Source: Eutreptiella sp. 'Long Island Sound 2002' (lineage: Eukaryota; Euglenozoa; Euglenophyceae; Eutreptiales; Eutreptiaceae). From it: DNA of 64,000 nucleotides. A model generated the notes under the pieces. It made no database searches. It saw only the letters and a list, made by a program, of their open reading frames with translations, and was not told the origin of the DNA. The position numbers and the translations under genes were made by a program. Positions within the stretch are counted from its first letter, which is position 1, and every line of letters starts with the position of its first letter. Below are positions 22,294 to 32,719 of the stretch, one piece after another. The stretch covers positions 154,398,352-154,462,351 of the forward strand of contig OZ038381.1 in the NCBI GenBank assembly GCA_964036045.1. Direction: 5' to 3'.

Positions 22294-24149
22294 GGTGCTG
22301 TTACTATAAAGGATGCTCGTCAAATCGTTCGTTTTCAGTTTCTTTTAAAAAAGGGGTTAAGTGGTTGACACGGAACCACAATCCTTGATGACAAATATCG
22401 CGCGATGGCGAAAAAATTACAGCGAGTGGGTATCTCATCTTCAGATCACGAACGCCGCTCAGTGCCAAGTATTCAGCATCTTGCATTCAGCGACACACAA
22501 CATTGCCGCTGCCAACGTTGCTCATATTGATATTCTTTGTTACCAAGTGCACACACCAATGTAGCAGAGCGGCATATACGAGAAACTACTGAAGTTGCGA
22601 ACAAGCCTGCGCGGCCCTATTGACGCCGTTGCATTCTATGCATGGGTCACAACAACGGCTATTGCAGCTAACAAGGGCATTTTACGCGAAACAGCTTCCG
22701 ATGGAGCTTGTTTGTCACGTTAGAGTGGCACGGAAACTTACGAAGGCGCATCAAAAATGTGCAACAAAGAGTGACTGTTGCAAAACTTGTTATAAGTTCA
22801 ATAACACAGTTCTGCAAGATATGACGCTCTAGCCATGCATTACATATAGACTGCAATGTCCATCCGTACATCGCACCACAATTCAAGCTGCACTTTTCTA
22901 CGGTCGTTACCGCCGCTACAACGGCGGCGATCATTCGTGCAACACTACAAGAATCACGTTATATAGCGTTGTGTTACAAATAATCTCCAAACCTTAAGCA
23001 TTCCTTTTTGAGATTCATTATAGTTCACGTTTGCAGAACATCGCAATGAGAGGAACGAAAGGCTCCTGTGCAGTCCAACCGACGAACCTGAGAACACTCT
23101 TAGATACCATTTACCGCCGTATGCGGTGTGCCCAATGCCAAAGAAGGCCCCCGGAAGCATACGATGGTGTAATATGGTCAATGTTTCTAAAAATAAGCTA
23201 CAAGGTACACCAACCACCCAAAACCTTGAGAAGCCGACAATGGACAAGGCAAACGACTACTTTGTTGCCAAATTTAAGATGCCCGTAAAGGATGAGAGGT
23301 TAGCCAATCGTACTTTTGACCATTTTGACTACTTATTGCTAACAAATCAATTTTTTACCTATAAATCATGCAACCAATGCACTTATTTGGAGCACAAATC
23401 CATTTTAATGACGATCCAAAGGTGGTGTTTACAGAAAATGTTTGTTGCAGACGACTTCTCCGCTACAATGACATGAACACAAATAAAAATTGTTTGGGGG
23501 ACAGATAAGTGGGGAGTCAGTGCGCACTCAGCATCAGCGTAAAAGATATCTGCGTAACATGGAACATCAAGAATGGATTACAATAACTCATATAGGAACA
23601 ATAACGGAGCCCAAATATACCATGGAAATGTAGAATTCAAACATGGCTTGAAATATGTTGTCGCAAAGGACAAGTGCGCCAGGCCTCGTGGGGCCCGGTA
23701 GGTCCGAAACAACAGAACACTGCCTTTTTATTTTACCTTTAGCGGGAACCTTTCCAACATAGGAGATGGACTCTTAGCCACAAGGTCTCTCTACTCAACA
23801 GTGCAACCGACCCACGTGCCTAGGAACCTGATCGTGCGGGCGCCTGGAACTCCTGAGCCGCGGAAAGATTCGACCCTGGCTCTGTTGTTTGTTCCCTGAA
23901 AACCCATTTGAAAAGCTTGTGAAAACGGATTCTTTGCCCAACAATAACAAACAAAAGCACAACACGGTAGAGCAAGCACCACAGGAAGAAAACCACACAA
24001 CTAGGATACACTGCAAGAAAAGGTTTCTAGCTTACCCAATGCTGTGCTTGTTCCTTGTTTTTGATAGAAAAAACCTTGATACTTTTCCCCAATACAAAAT
24101 GAAGTCCACAAGAAAATCGAGTAGGGCAATCCAGGCACCAGATCGAAAG
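22294..24149. other. right part of the element 1 target; decayed, unrecognised
   Basis: The sequence continues from 10,966 once element 1 is removed. Fragments such as DAVAFYAWVTTTAIAANKGI (about 22,620) and a 116-codon frame at 23,126-23,476 (with KANDYFVAKFKMPVKDERL) look protein-like, but stops and frame changes are frequent. It probably holds the remains of a DNA transposon or host gene; no family is assigned. 23,480-24,149 shows nothing clear. Confidence 0.3.
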
Positions 24150-24771
24150 CAAATCAGGATGAAGTCCTTCCAATCTCACAACATGAAGAACAAAGAGAGG
24201 CTGCACAATGAACAATGCAGGTCTTAATACAAAGCTTCAGTCCGGTATAAACAAAACAATTGATTTTATAGTGAAAACCGGTAAAAGCCTGGCCCCACAG
24301 ATAGTCCAAAGCACTTCATGTGCACAGTTTGACATGCAATGGAGTTGGTTAGGAATCAGGAGCAAGTAGGCTGGGCCAGACCAAGGATACGGCTTGGCCA
24401 GCATGGCCCAGCAGCTTAATTCAGAATCAGTTAAAAAGTAGAACATCAATAAGTAGGTGAAACATTTGAGTATAGGGATCCTGGATGGGAGACCACTAGG
24501 CTTAACCTACAAGGCCCAAGGCATGAAGTGCCTATTTTATTTCGGTATAACCTCCGTGAAGGACGATACCTCCGCTCACTTGAGTGGTAGGGGTGAACTT
24601 CATGGGGGGGGCACGGGTTAGTACCCTAGTTACGTTCAAAAGTGTAGCTAAAGCTTCAAAAGAGTCATGAAAATTGTTACGTGTTAGTCTTCATTACTTA
24701 CCAAAGTACGGGGGGGGGTTTGGCCTGGATCAAGTACCCTACAAAAGACATGGTAGTGACTTTTTCTTACT
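24150..24771 (-). repeat. diverged 3' LTR of element 2
   Basis: The reverse complement aligns with the element 1 LTR. The right edge, ending CTTTTTCTTACT, is the LTR start. Recognisable blocks are GACATGG(T/C)AGTGAC, the CTCCGCTCA/TGAGTGGTAGGGGTGAAC segment and CACTTCATGTGCAC. The left edge is approximate, and no polypurine tract survives next to it. Confidence 0.65.
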
Positions 24772-25737
24772 CTGCAGCCACTGTTCACACCACAGTCAGG
24801 ACCTCAGAAACCTGAAAACCTCATACAATACACAAAGCCCCACTTAGAGAGGGGGATTAAGGTACAAACAGGGGACAAAGCGGCGTAAGGCGGTTGATAC
24901 CTGGTGATTCCACCTTGAACTGTTGACTGGAACTCAATTTGAGCTGATGTAAGGACTTCCTTCAATTGATTTTCAACTGAAACGTGGTATCAGCACTTTC
25001 AAACAAAAATACTTGTAAGGAGACACAAAAAAGGTATGTGGGAGTATGACAACCTGCAGACCAAAGAGGTTCGACGTCTACTGATCATACCCAATGGTAG
25101 AGGACACCCTAGGCTGAAATATATCCAGCCGCGAGATTGCAACGCGAAGGTTGATGGGTATGGTAACGTTCAAACTTGACCTCACAAATGGCAAAAAAAC
25201 GCCAATTGGAACTATTCATGCGCGTGGCACGCCAAGACCGTGGCATCTTCACCGCTGGGGATGGACTCTCAGCAAGAGGCGACCATGAATGCTAAAAATC
25301 ATCGGATGTAGTCCACCACTAGCAGTCGTAGACAAGCCCAATAGAGCTGCGCTTAGAAAAAGAGGCTACAGAAGCCAAACGCCCACCCTGAAAGAAAGTG
25401 TGTACCGTGCACGTAAAAGCTTTTAGAAGAAATTTTTGCACAGTTGCACCAAAAATTTCATAAACACTAGGAAAATCCAAAGAAGTAGGTCGAGGACCAC
25501 AGAGCAAGCGGACAACCCGCTTCTCAGTTACGTTCTTCTCATGCCAAATCTATGCATGGTGCTCGTGTTGTTCGTTTGGTCAAAACAATAGGGTAATTAC
25601 CGCTTCATTTCATGGGGTTTGGATTGTCCCCTTTCTTGCTCTGCACAGGCAAAACGGTGAAAGAAAGGTATGTGTCACGAATGGAGCACGCAGCGCGCAG
25701 GTACTGTTAGAGTAAGCGCTGTGCTGGTGATCCATTT

Positions 25738-26357
25738 TTTTGAGGCATGGCGGTTCCCCGCCGGCTTTTATTCTGTGCCCACATTGTTCCATTCTTGGGA
25801 TGGCAGTGACAAGGCGTCGCCCTTGCTGATCCGCCATGATCCTTTGATTGTACAGTTGAGTGTACAGGGTACCCAATATCTTGAACATGGCAAACTGATG
25901 AAAGTTCTGTCCATTGGCAAGGCCAATCCACATACACTGTGAAAATCACTGCCCTTGGGCACCATTGGAGTGTTGTGTGGGTTGTTGGGTTGTGTCTTTC
26001 CCCATTGTGCAGTGCCACAACTGGAATTCATTGTTTACCTGCAGACTGTAGAGGTTGTCTGGTCTTTTAAAACCAAAAAACCAGAGGGAGCAAAAAGAAA
26101 AGTTGCAGATGAGCTAGCGTTGTCTGGTGCTGTTTATTCCACAGTAAGAGCAAACACAGGCAAAGCGATGAAGTTGGTGTATAGTGATCACTCAGAGAAA
26201 CGTGTGTAGACAGATTAATGTACTCAGACAGAGGAGATGGCATCCAGAGGATGTCACATAAATGTCTATATTAAAAGAGAGCGACCAGAAAGAAAATACC
26301 CTATTAGCAGATTTGTACAGTTCAGCATTAGTGTGAGCTGTAGCTGTAGTAGCCGTT
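25738..26357 (-). mobile_element. 0.62-kb poly(A)-tailed retroposed insertion in element 2
   Basis: GTGCTGG(T/C)GATCCATTT occurs at about 25,719-25,737 and again at about 26,358-26,376, and element 3 has only one equivalent site. This gives a roughly 17-bp target duplication. On the minus strand the insert ends in an A7 run directly before the duplication, the signature of LINE-mediated retroposition. Its minus strand holds broken frames (for example NFHQFAMFKILGTLYTQLYN) that I do not recognise. It may be a truncated LINE, a SINE or a processed pseudogene. Confidence 0.5.
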
Positions 26358-26769
26358 CTGTGCTGGCGATCCATTTGCCTAATTCACGCTTTCAGGCGTT
26401 GTTCTGCTTTCCCTGTGCCTTATCTCCCTCTTTCCTTCCCTCCACAGGTCGAAAATAAAGAACTTGTGCGTGCTTGTGTTCGCCGCGACGTTGAAGTAGG
26501 GTTGCTTAAAACGTTAGGCTTCGTTTTGCGTCGTATTTTTGCCGCCCATCCTGTTCTTTCCCCTGCAGGTGACAAAGGAAAAGAAGTATCATACTCATAA
26601 TGCATTCATTGCTCAGGGTTGATTTAAATCGTTGCAGGCTTGCTTAAGCGTGCAGGGTTATTCTTGCGCTCGTGTTTTTGGCATTCACACGCTCTGCTTG
26701 GTGAATAAGGTGGATAAGCCCAGAAGGAGCCCAGCTCTTGGTTGAGTTTGTTGGTGATTAGATTCGGGC

Positions 26770-27500
26770 CACCTCGCTCTCCTGTCGCCATCCTGTTGCC
26801 TCCCTGTCGCCTCCCTGTCGCTGTTTTGGCACTTTTAGCCCCCTGTCGCTCCCCTGTCGCTTGCCTGTCGCTCTCCTGTCGCTTCCCTGTCGCTCCCCTG
26901 TCGCTTCCCTGTCGCTTTCCTGCCGCCCTCCTGTCGCTATCCTGTCGCTTTGTGTCGCTTCCTGTCGTTTCCTGTCGCCATGCTAATTTTTGCCTGGCGC
27001 CTTCCTGTCGCTCTCCTGGTCTCTCATGTCGTTCCCTCCTGTCGCTCTCCTGTCGCTATTTCCTTCTGCCTCCCTGTCGCCCTCCTGTCGCTTGCCTGTC
27101 GTCTTCCTGCCGCCTCCCTGTCGCTTCCCTGTCACCTCCCTGTCGCCTCCCTGTCGCCCAATGTGGTAACCTGTCGCTCTCCTGTTGCTTGCCTGTCGCT
27201 TGCCTGTCGCTTGCCTGTTGCTTGCCTGTCGCCTTCCTGCCGCCTCCCTGTCGCCTCCCTGTCGTCCAATGTGGTAACCTGTAGCTCTCCTGTTGCTTGC
27301 CTGTCGCTTGCCTGTCGCTTGCCTGTCGCCTTCCTGCCGCCTCCCTGTCGCCTCCCTGTCGCCTCCCTGTCGCCTCCCTGTCGCCCAACGTGGTAACCTG
27401 TCGCTCTCCTGTCGCTACGCTGTTGCTTGCTTGTCGCTTGCCTGTCGCCTTCCTGTCGCCTCCCTGTCGCCTCCCTGTCGCCTCCCTGTCGCCAAATGTG
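26770..27500 (+). repeat. CCTGTCGC minisatellite array 1 with higher-order repeats
   Basis: Around 70 units of 10-11 bp built on CCTGTCGC(C/T). From about 27,160 a higher-order period of 108-119 bp appears, marked by GTGGTAACCTG at 27,163, 27,271 and 27,390 and a diverged copy at 27,499. Stop-free frames across it encode Arg/Gly/Asp-rich or Pro/Ser/Leu-rich repeats that are artefacts of the repeat. Confidence 0.9.
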
Positions 27501-29444
27501 TTACTCTATCGATGGAAAGCCACAAACACCTCAAACAGGCAGTTCGATAATAACAAAAATGTTCTTTGTTCATGCCAAATTGTCAGATATCGCCTTAGCA
27601 AACCTCCCCAAAGGCGTGCAAAGCAATGATGCAAATCGCAGATCGATGGTCCAATGATTTGCATTGTTTGACAATCATAAATTCCTAACACCCTTGGTGA
27701 TCTACTATGCACATTTGCATGGCCGCTCAGCTGTAGGCTTGCAATTATTTTGCAAATCAAACTGAATCTCACAATTATGTAGTACACACGCCGCCAAGAA
27801 AAAGTAGGTCAACTCATTCTATTCGTATGATCCACCTCGGCTCTTAACTCGATGAAAAAGGCCAGACTTCTTGATGTTGGAGAATGCACGTACTCGTCCA
27901 AGAATGCGAAGGAGTAGGGATGTGCCCAGGTCGCCGTGCACTTCCAACGGAATGGCATACCATTGGATTGCTCAAGCACTCTGGCATTGCATGACCAACA
28001 CCCAGAGCGTTGGAAACTACCAACAGGGCCACCCCAAGCCCACGGCAACAAGTGGCACATAAATTTTTGGAGCAGTCAACCGGCACTCGCGAGTTGCACA
28101 ACCTCCAAGGATTGGTACACACTTTGTTGCGGTAGGCATTGGTGGTCAGGCTATTGCCATCCTCGTGGGCGTTCGGTGCCGCCAACTCCCTGCGTAGGAG
28201 GGTTGCAACCGTCCCTGCCAAAATGTTGCTGTGGCATACATCACATGTAAAAAGCAGCGACGTCATTGTGTCAAACAGTGCTTGGCTTGTTTCCCGTCCA
28301 CTGCATTTTTTGTGTCAAAAGTGGTTCATCGCAATGTAGATCCCTGCAAAGAGGGTTCTCTATCAATGATACAGAGTCTGCGCTCAGCTCTGCAACACGT
28401 GCAAACCTAATGATGTGAGTGCTGACGCTATTCATGGTGCTTGTGATGACGCTTGTGCTACAACGGAATGACCAATTTTAGACCTTCAAATTTGGGCCCT
28501 ACCTCCATGAGGCAAGTTTTGCAGCCGAAATTTAACCCTTTTACGCGCCCCGACCACTAGTTTTGCCTCCGTAATTTCATACAGATCCTACTCCTGGTCG
28601 CGGACCTGTAGAATTGGTGTTTTTCAAAAACGGTGGACTATTTTTCTAGACTTTGCACGTAAAATATTTTGCAAGCTGTTGCAATGTTTTTTTTGCTACC
28701 GTTCCATTGTATCATCTTTGAAACTCTACATTTTTTTTCTTCTACTTTGCATGTAAAACATTTTGAAACGCGCTACACTTTTTTTTATCTATGCCTTGCA
28801 CTGTTCTTTCAATGATCCACTTAGCGTATTTGGGAGAATAATTTCCAAACCTTGAACACTGAACTGAACACTATTTGGACTACCACCCACCCACCCCATG
28901 CTACAACGCCCCCTGGGCCTGATGAAAAATGATCTATCCAAGGGTGGAGATCTATGTTACACCTAATGTTGGTCATCAGGAATGGTGGTCAGCATTGTAA
29001 CACCACCTCTTAGATTTGCTCCCCCACTGGGCAGTGTGTGGAATCCCATGCATTTAAGACAGGGTCTTGGCGGTGGACCTGAAAAGTTACAGAGATTGAA
29101 ATATTGTAAGCGGGAGAGATTACCCACCGTTTGGAACACTGGGGCATGCTGTCGGGACGAGTTCTTGCTGTCGGGACCTATCGGGGTCATTGCTGATTGG
29201 GAAAGTTTGCAGTTGACACTTATCTTTATCATTTAGTCCTCAGTTTCAGGCGAAATCTACCTGCGGAATGAATCGATAAAAGATGAAAATTCACCAAACG
29301 CTAAAAGTTTATCCATCTAACAATGAAATGACATCTTCATAAGAATCCAAATAAATGTAAAACATTGGTTCTCATTTTCTTTACATATATCCAACTGTAT
29401 AAAAGTCCATGTACTATTTTGTCCCACTTGTTATCTTCCACAGG
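27501..29444. other. sequence separating the two minisatellite arrays
   Basis: About 1.9 kb with no recognisable gene. The longest protein-like frame is on the minus strand (27,844-28,266, 140 codons, eleven Cys), but it has no known domain. Because the same minisatellite lies on both sides in the same orientation, this may be an insertion into one original array; no clear terminal repeats were found. Confidence 0.35.
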
Positions 29445-29900
29445 CCTGTCGCTCTCCTGTCGCACCCCTGTCGCCTTCCTGTCGCCTTCCTGTCGCAAAA
29501 AAACACCCTGCCGCTCTCCTGTCGCTCTCCTGTCGCTCTCCTGTCGCTCTCCTGTCGCTTTCTCCTGTCGCTTCCCTGTCGCTTCCCTGTCGCCGCTAGC
29601 CCTGTTGCCCTCCTGTCGTCTTCCTGTCGCTTTCCTGTCGCTTATGCTGTCGCTATATCTTGTTTCCTGTCGCTTCCCTGTCGTCTTTCTGTCGCCACCC
29701 TGTCGCCGCCCTGTCACCCTCCTGTCGCCCTCCTGTCGCACCTCCCCTGTCGCCTTCCTGTCGCCTGCCTGTCGCTTCCTGTCACTTCCCTGCCGCTTTC
29801 CTGCCGCTGGCCTGTCGTCTTCCTGTCGCCACCCTGTCGTCTTCCTGTCGCCACCCTGTCGCCTTCCTGTCGCTCCCTGCCGCATTTCACCGTCGCCTGC
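29445..29900 (+). repeat. CCTGTCGC minisatellite array 2
   Basis: Around 40 units of the same 10-11-bp repeat as at 26,770-27,500, same orientation, more degenerate. It lies in the 3' region of element 2, right beside sequence homologous to 33,720-33,870 of element 3. Confidence 0.88.
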
Positions 29901-29984
29901 CTCGCCTGGCCCGAATCCATTGTGGTTAAGTCGTTGTTGATTATGATTACTCCAATGCATTAAATGGGTTTTAGACCACGCGCT

Positions 29985-31671
29985 GTGCACACGGTACAGA
30001 TCTTGCCAGTCCCTACAACTCCAAACCTAGGCAGACCGTGGATGAAATCCACGCATAACAGACAGTTAGCACAGTAGGGGATAGGTAGACGGGAGATGAG
30101 TCCCCGCTCACGAGGGATGCTTTGTTTGCTGGCATGACAGCCGCAAGAGTGCACTATGGACTGCATTCGTGACCGTAGTTCAGACATGGTTAGTTGGTCG
30201 TAGAAACACTCCCTAAAGAATTCAACAGAGCGGTTGCAGCCGGTGTGCCCTGAACTGAGGTGCCCCAGCTGCAAGCAACCGTTCAGTTGTGCCTCAGGCA
30301 CGACTATGCAGTCCTCGAAATAGAGGTAACGACTATCTTTACGCCCGGGGTCCCCGTCTATTAGGCGTGCCTCTAGGCCATCACTCAGGGCCTGGAGTAC
30401 ACATTGTTACTCGTGTTGGGAGTATCTCAGACTCCAACCCTCCAGGACACCTGCAGTGCGCATGGACAGGTCCAGCTGGACATCCATGCATTGAAACGCC
30501 TCCTTGGTCAAGGCCTCCGAGCTCCCACCTAAGAGGGCATGGAAGTTATTACGAGATATATAGTCAGCCATTGCATTTTCAATACCCTGTATATGTTGGA
30601 CAGTCAACTTGAACTGACTGACATAGGTCCACCCTCGTTTCTGTTTCGCTTTTTCAGGAGGGGTACCCTTCTGAAATGTTTTCACAGGCTCTTGGTCAAA
30701 GAGGTTACAATGGCGTTAGTACCACCTAGGCGGGATTGGGAAGAGAACACGAGCATCCCAGCCAGCAGTTCCTAGTCGTAGGTACTGTAGTTGGATCTTG
30801 CTTGATTCCACATCCACTTCCAGTGCCCAAGGGGCACCCGGCGCCATTCATTGGCAGGGTAGTCATGTATCAGGGTACCATCGCGGTTCAAAGCTGCAGT
30901 GTGATATTGGCAGTGAGCCAACTCAGCGGGGTGGAGCTCCTGCCACTGGTATAGCGTACCCCCTGCCCTCTACATCACAGGCAACTGTGCCGAGTATGAT
31001 CTCGCTCTTAGAGAGAGGTACCCCTAGGCAGCTGGTAGAGGAGATTTTCTTTTTCAAGTCCCGGAAATAGGCCTCCTCCTTGTCGGTCCACCGCCAAGGG
31101 TTGGTCTTCTTTATAAGGTCAGTCCCGGCGGCTAATGAATAACTAAAGTTGTGTATATGGCGCCGGTATAAATTGGAACCGCCAATAAAACCCCAAACGT
31201 TGTATAGACCCTTCTAGGGGTCGTCACGTATCCGCATTTCTTGCAGGGGGTGCATCTTCAGGGCGGCTGGTTTCCGCCAGCCATACCCAGCGCCAAAAAC
31301 TAGGTACTCCATCTCCTCACGCATGAACTCACATTTCTGGAGTTTGATGTGGAGATGGCTTTCCTGACAGACAGTGAAAACCCCTTGTAGGAGGAGGATA
31401 TAACCCTCCTGGGTATTAGTACCCAGGCTCACGTCGTCAATGTGTACCTCCATTTCAACCCCGCGGGAAACCAGTTCATGAACAAGGGGTCTCCGTCTCA
31501 GGATATATAGGCTCTGGTTCGTCAGGTGCTGGAAGAGTGCAGGGGCATTCGCAACACCGAAGGCCATGACCTCCGAACGGAAGATATGGCCCTTAGGGGT
31601 TACAAAGGCGAGCAGTTCCTGGGCTGCTCGGGTTAGGTCTACCTGCCAGAGTCCACTGCGCTTATCCATCT
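29985..31671 (-). pseudogene. pol: RT, RNase H and integrase N-terminus of element 2
   Basis: Reverse transcriptase fragment at 31,669-31,214 with MDKRSGLWQVDLT and the catalytic MEVHIDDVSLG. RNase H and connection follow in broken frames to 30,407 (VQHIQGIENAMADYISRNNF), then the His/Cys integrase N-terminus and part of the core (HLSSGHTGCNRSVEFF ... FIHGLPRFG). At about 29,985 homology jumps from the integrase core into the 3' region, so roughly 2 kb has been deleted. The upstream end is cut by the insertion of element 3. Confidence 0.85.
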
Positions 31672-32381
31672 AGAAAGATGTCCTTGATTAGTGCCCTGAT
31701 AGTTTTGATGAAATCCTGCAGGTTTTGCTATAAGAAAACAGAACCAAAGCAGCAAGTAGAGCAAGAACAGGATGTGGATCGAATCAATGAATAGTTTTGA
31801 AATCCAGTGTATCACAGAAGGGCTGCAAATAGACAAAGCAGCTTAAGTACAAAGATTCAATCACAATTGGATAAAAAAAATGATTTTCATGTGGAAGCTG
31901 GCATGACTCTTGCCTCCAAGTTAGCATCAAGCACTTCATGTGCACTTTTTTGGATGAAATGGAGTTGGTTAGGAATGTGGGGCAAAGGAGTTAGGCCAGA
32001 CACAGAATGTGACTTGGCCAAGCAACTGAATTCAGAAACAGTTAAAAGGTAGAACCACAATAAGTAGTAGAATCAGTTGAGTATAGGGGTCTTGAGGTGG
32101 GGGACCACTAGGCATAACCTCCAAGGCCTTAGGCATGAAATGCCTACTTTATTTTGGTATAACCTCCATGAAGGAAAACACCTCCGCTCAGTTGAGTGGT
32201 AGGGGTGAACTTCATGGGGGGCTAGGGTTATAACCCTAGTTACTTTGAGAAAGTGTACTTTAAACTTCAAAAGAGACGTAAAATTGCTAAAGTAGGTCTC
32301 AGCATCAACAAGAGGGTTTTAGGGGGGGCTTGGCCTGGATCAAGACCTCCAAGAAAGACATGGCAGTGACTTCTTCTTACC
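31672..32381 (-). repeat. 3' LTR of element 3
   Basis: A full-length LTR of about 710 bp in reverse orientation. The LTR end (AGAAAGATGTCC on the plus strand) abuts element 2 RT sequence at 31,671. The LTR start abuts the polypurine tract. Confidence 0.9.
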
Positions 32382-32389
32382 CCCCCCCT
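32381..32389 (-). other. polypurine tract of element 3
   Basis: A plus-strand C-run followed by TGGAGTACTAG, that is a minus-strand G-run directly before the LTR start, matching 21,571-21,578 of element 1. Confidence 0.75.
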
Positions 32390-32594
32390 GGAGTACTAGT
32401 TGATCAAGCTAGTAGGACCAAGGAACAAGGATCGAATGTCCCAAAAATTACCCCAGAAAATGCATTAAACCAGCCAGAGACATTCCCATCAGTTCATAGA
32501 ACCGTATCACACTGTAGGTACCCTTGAAAAACAGTGTAATGTACCGTTAATGATGTCCCTTCAATGGGGCATTCCTCAAAAGTCGCCAGCGTGC

Positions 32595-32710
32595 GGCGAA
32601 AGGTTTTGGTAAACATTTCGGGGTAGTGGGGTTCGAACCCTGGACTCCCTCCCTAGAGCACACATGCTTGCCCACTAGGGTACAGTCGCACGCTCTAATG
32701 CGGACAACGA
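32595..32710 (-). other. tRNA-like / B-box module of element 3
   Basis: On the minus strand GTCCGCATTAGAGCGTGCGA leads to GTCCAGGGTTCGAACCCCACTACCCC. GGTTCGAACCC is a perfect Pol III B-box. The module is the counterpart of 21,250-21,345 and is better preserved here. No acceptor stem is found. Confidence 0.55.
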
Positions 32711-32719
32711 TCGCTGCAT

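Larger units (their letters stand above)
24150..31671 (-). mobile_element. element 2: old, truncated Ty3/gypsy chromovirus
   Basis: In minus-strand order: reverse transcriptase (31,669-31,214), RNase H (to about 30,407), integrase N-terminus (30,301-29,985), then a join into the 3' region, minisatellite arrays, and a diverged 3' LTR (24,771 to about 24,150). The 5' half (gag, protease, 5' LTR) is missing. Element 3 is inserted at 31,671/31,672 inside the RT, and the expected continuation is not found beyond 53,189. Heavy divergence from elements 1 and 3, including a deletion of most of integrase and the chromodomain, marks this as the oldest of the three. Confidence 0.75.

Noticed and set aside
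26742-27629. Long stop-free frames on both strands (Pro/Ser/Leu-rich and Arg/Gly/Asp-rich repeats)
   Set aside because: They arise from a 10-11-bp minisatellite without stop codons; every frame is low complexity and no start, domain or splice context supports a gene. The same applies to 29,337-29,990.
26770-29900. CRISPR array
   Set aside because: Units are contiguous 10-11-bp repeats without unique spacers, in a eukaryotic transposon setting.
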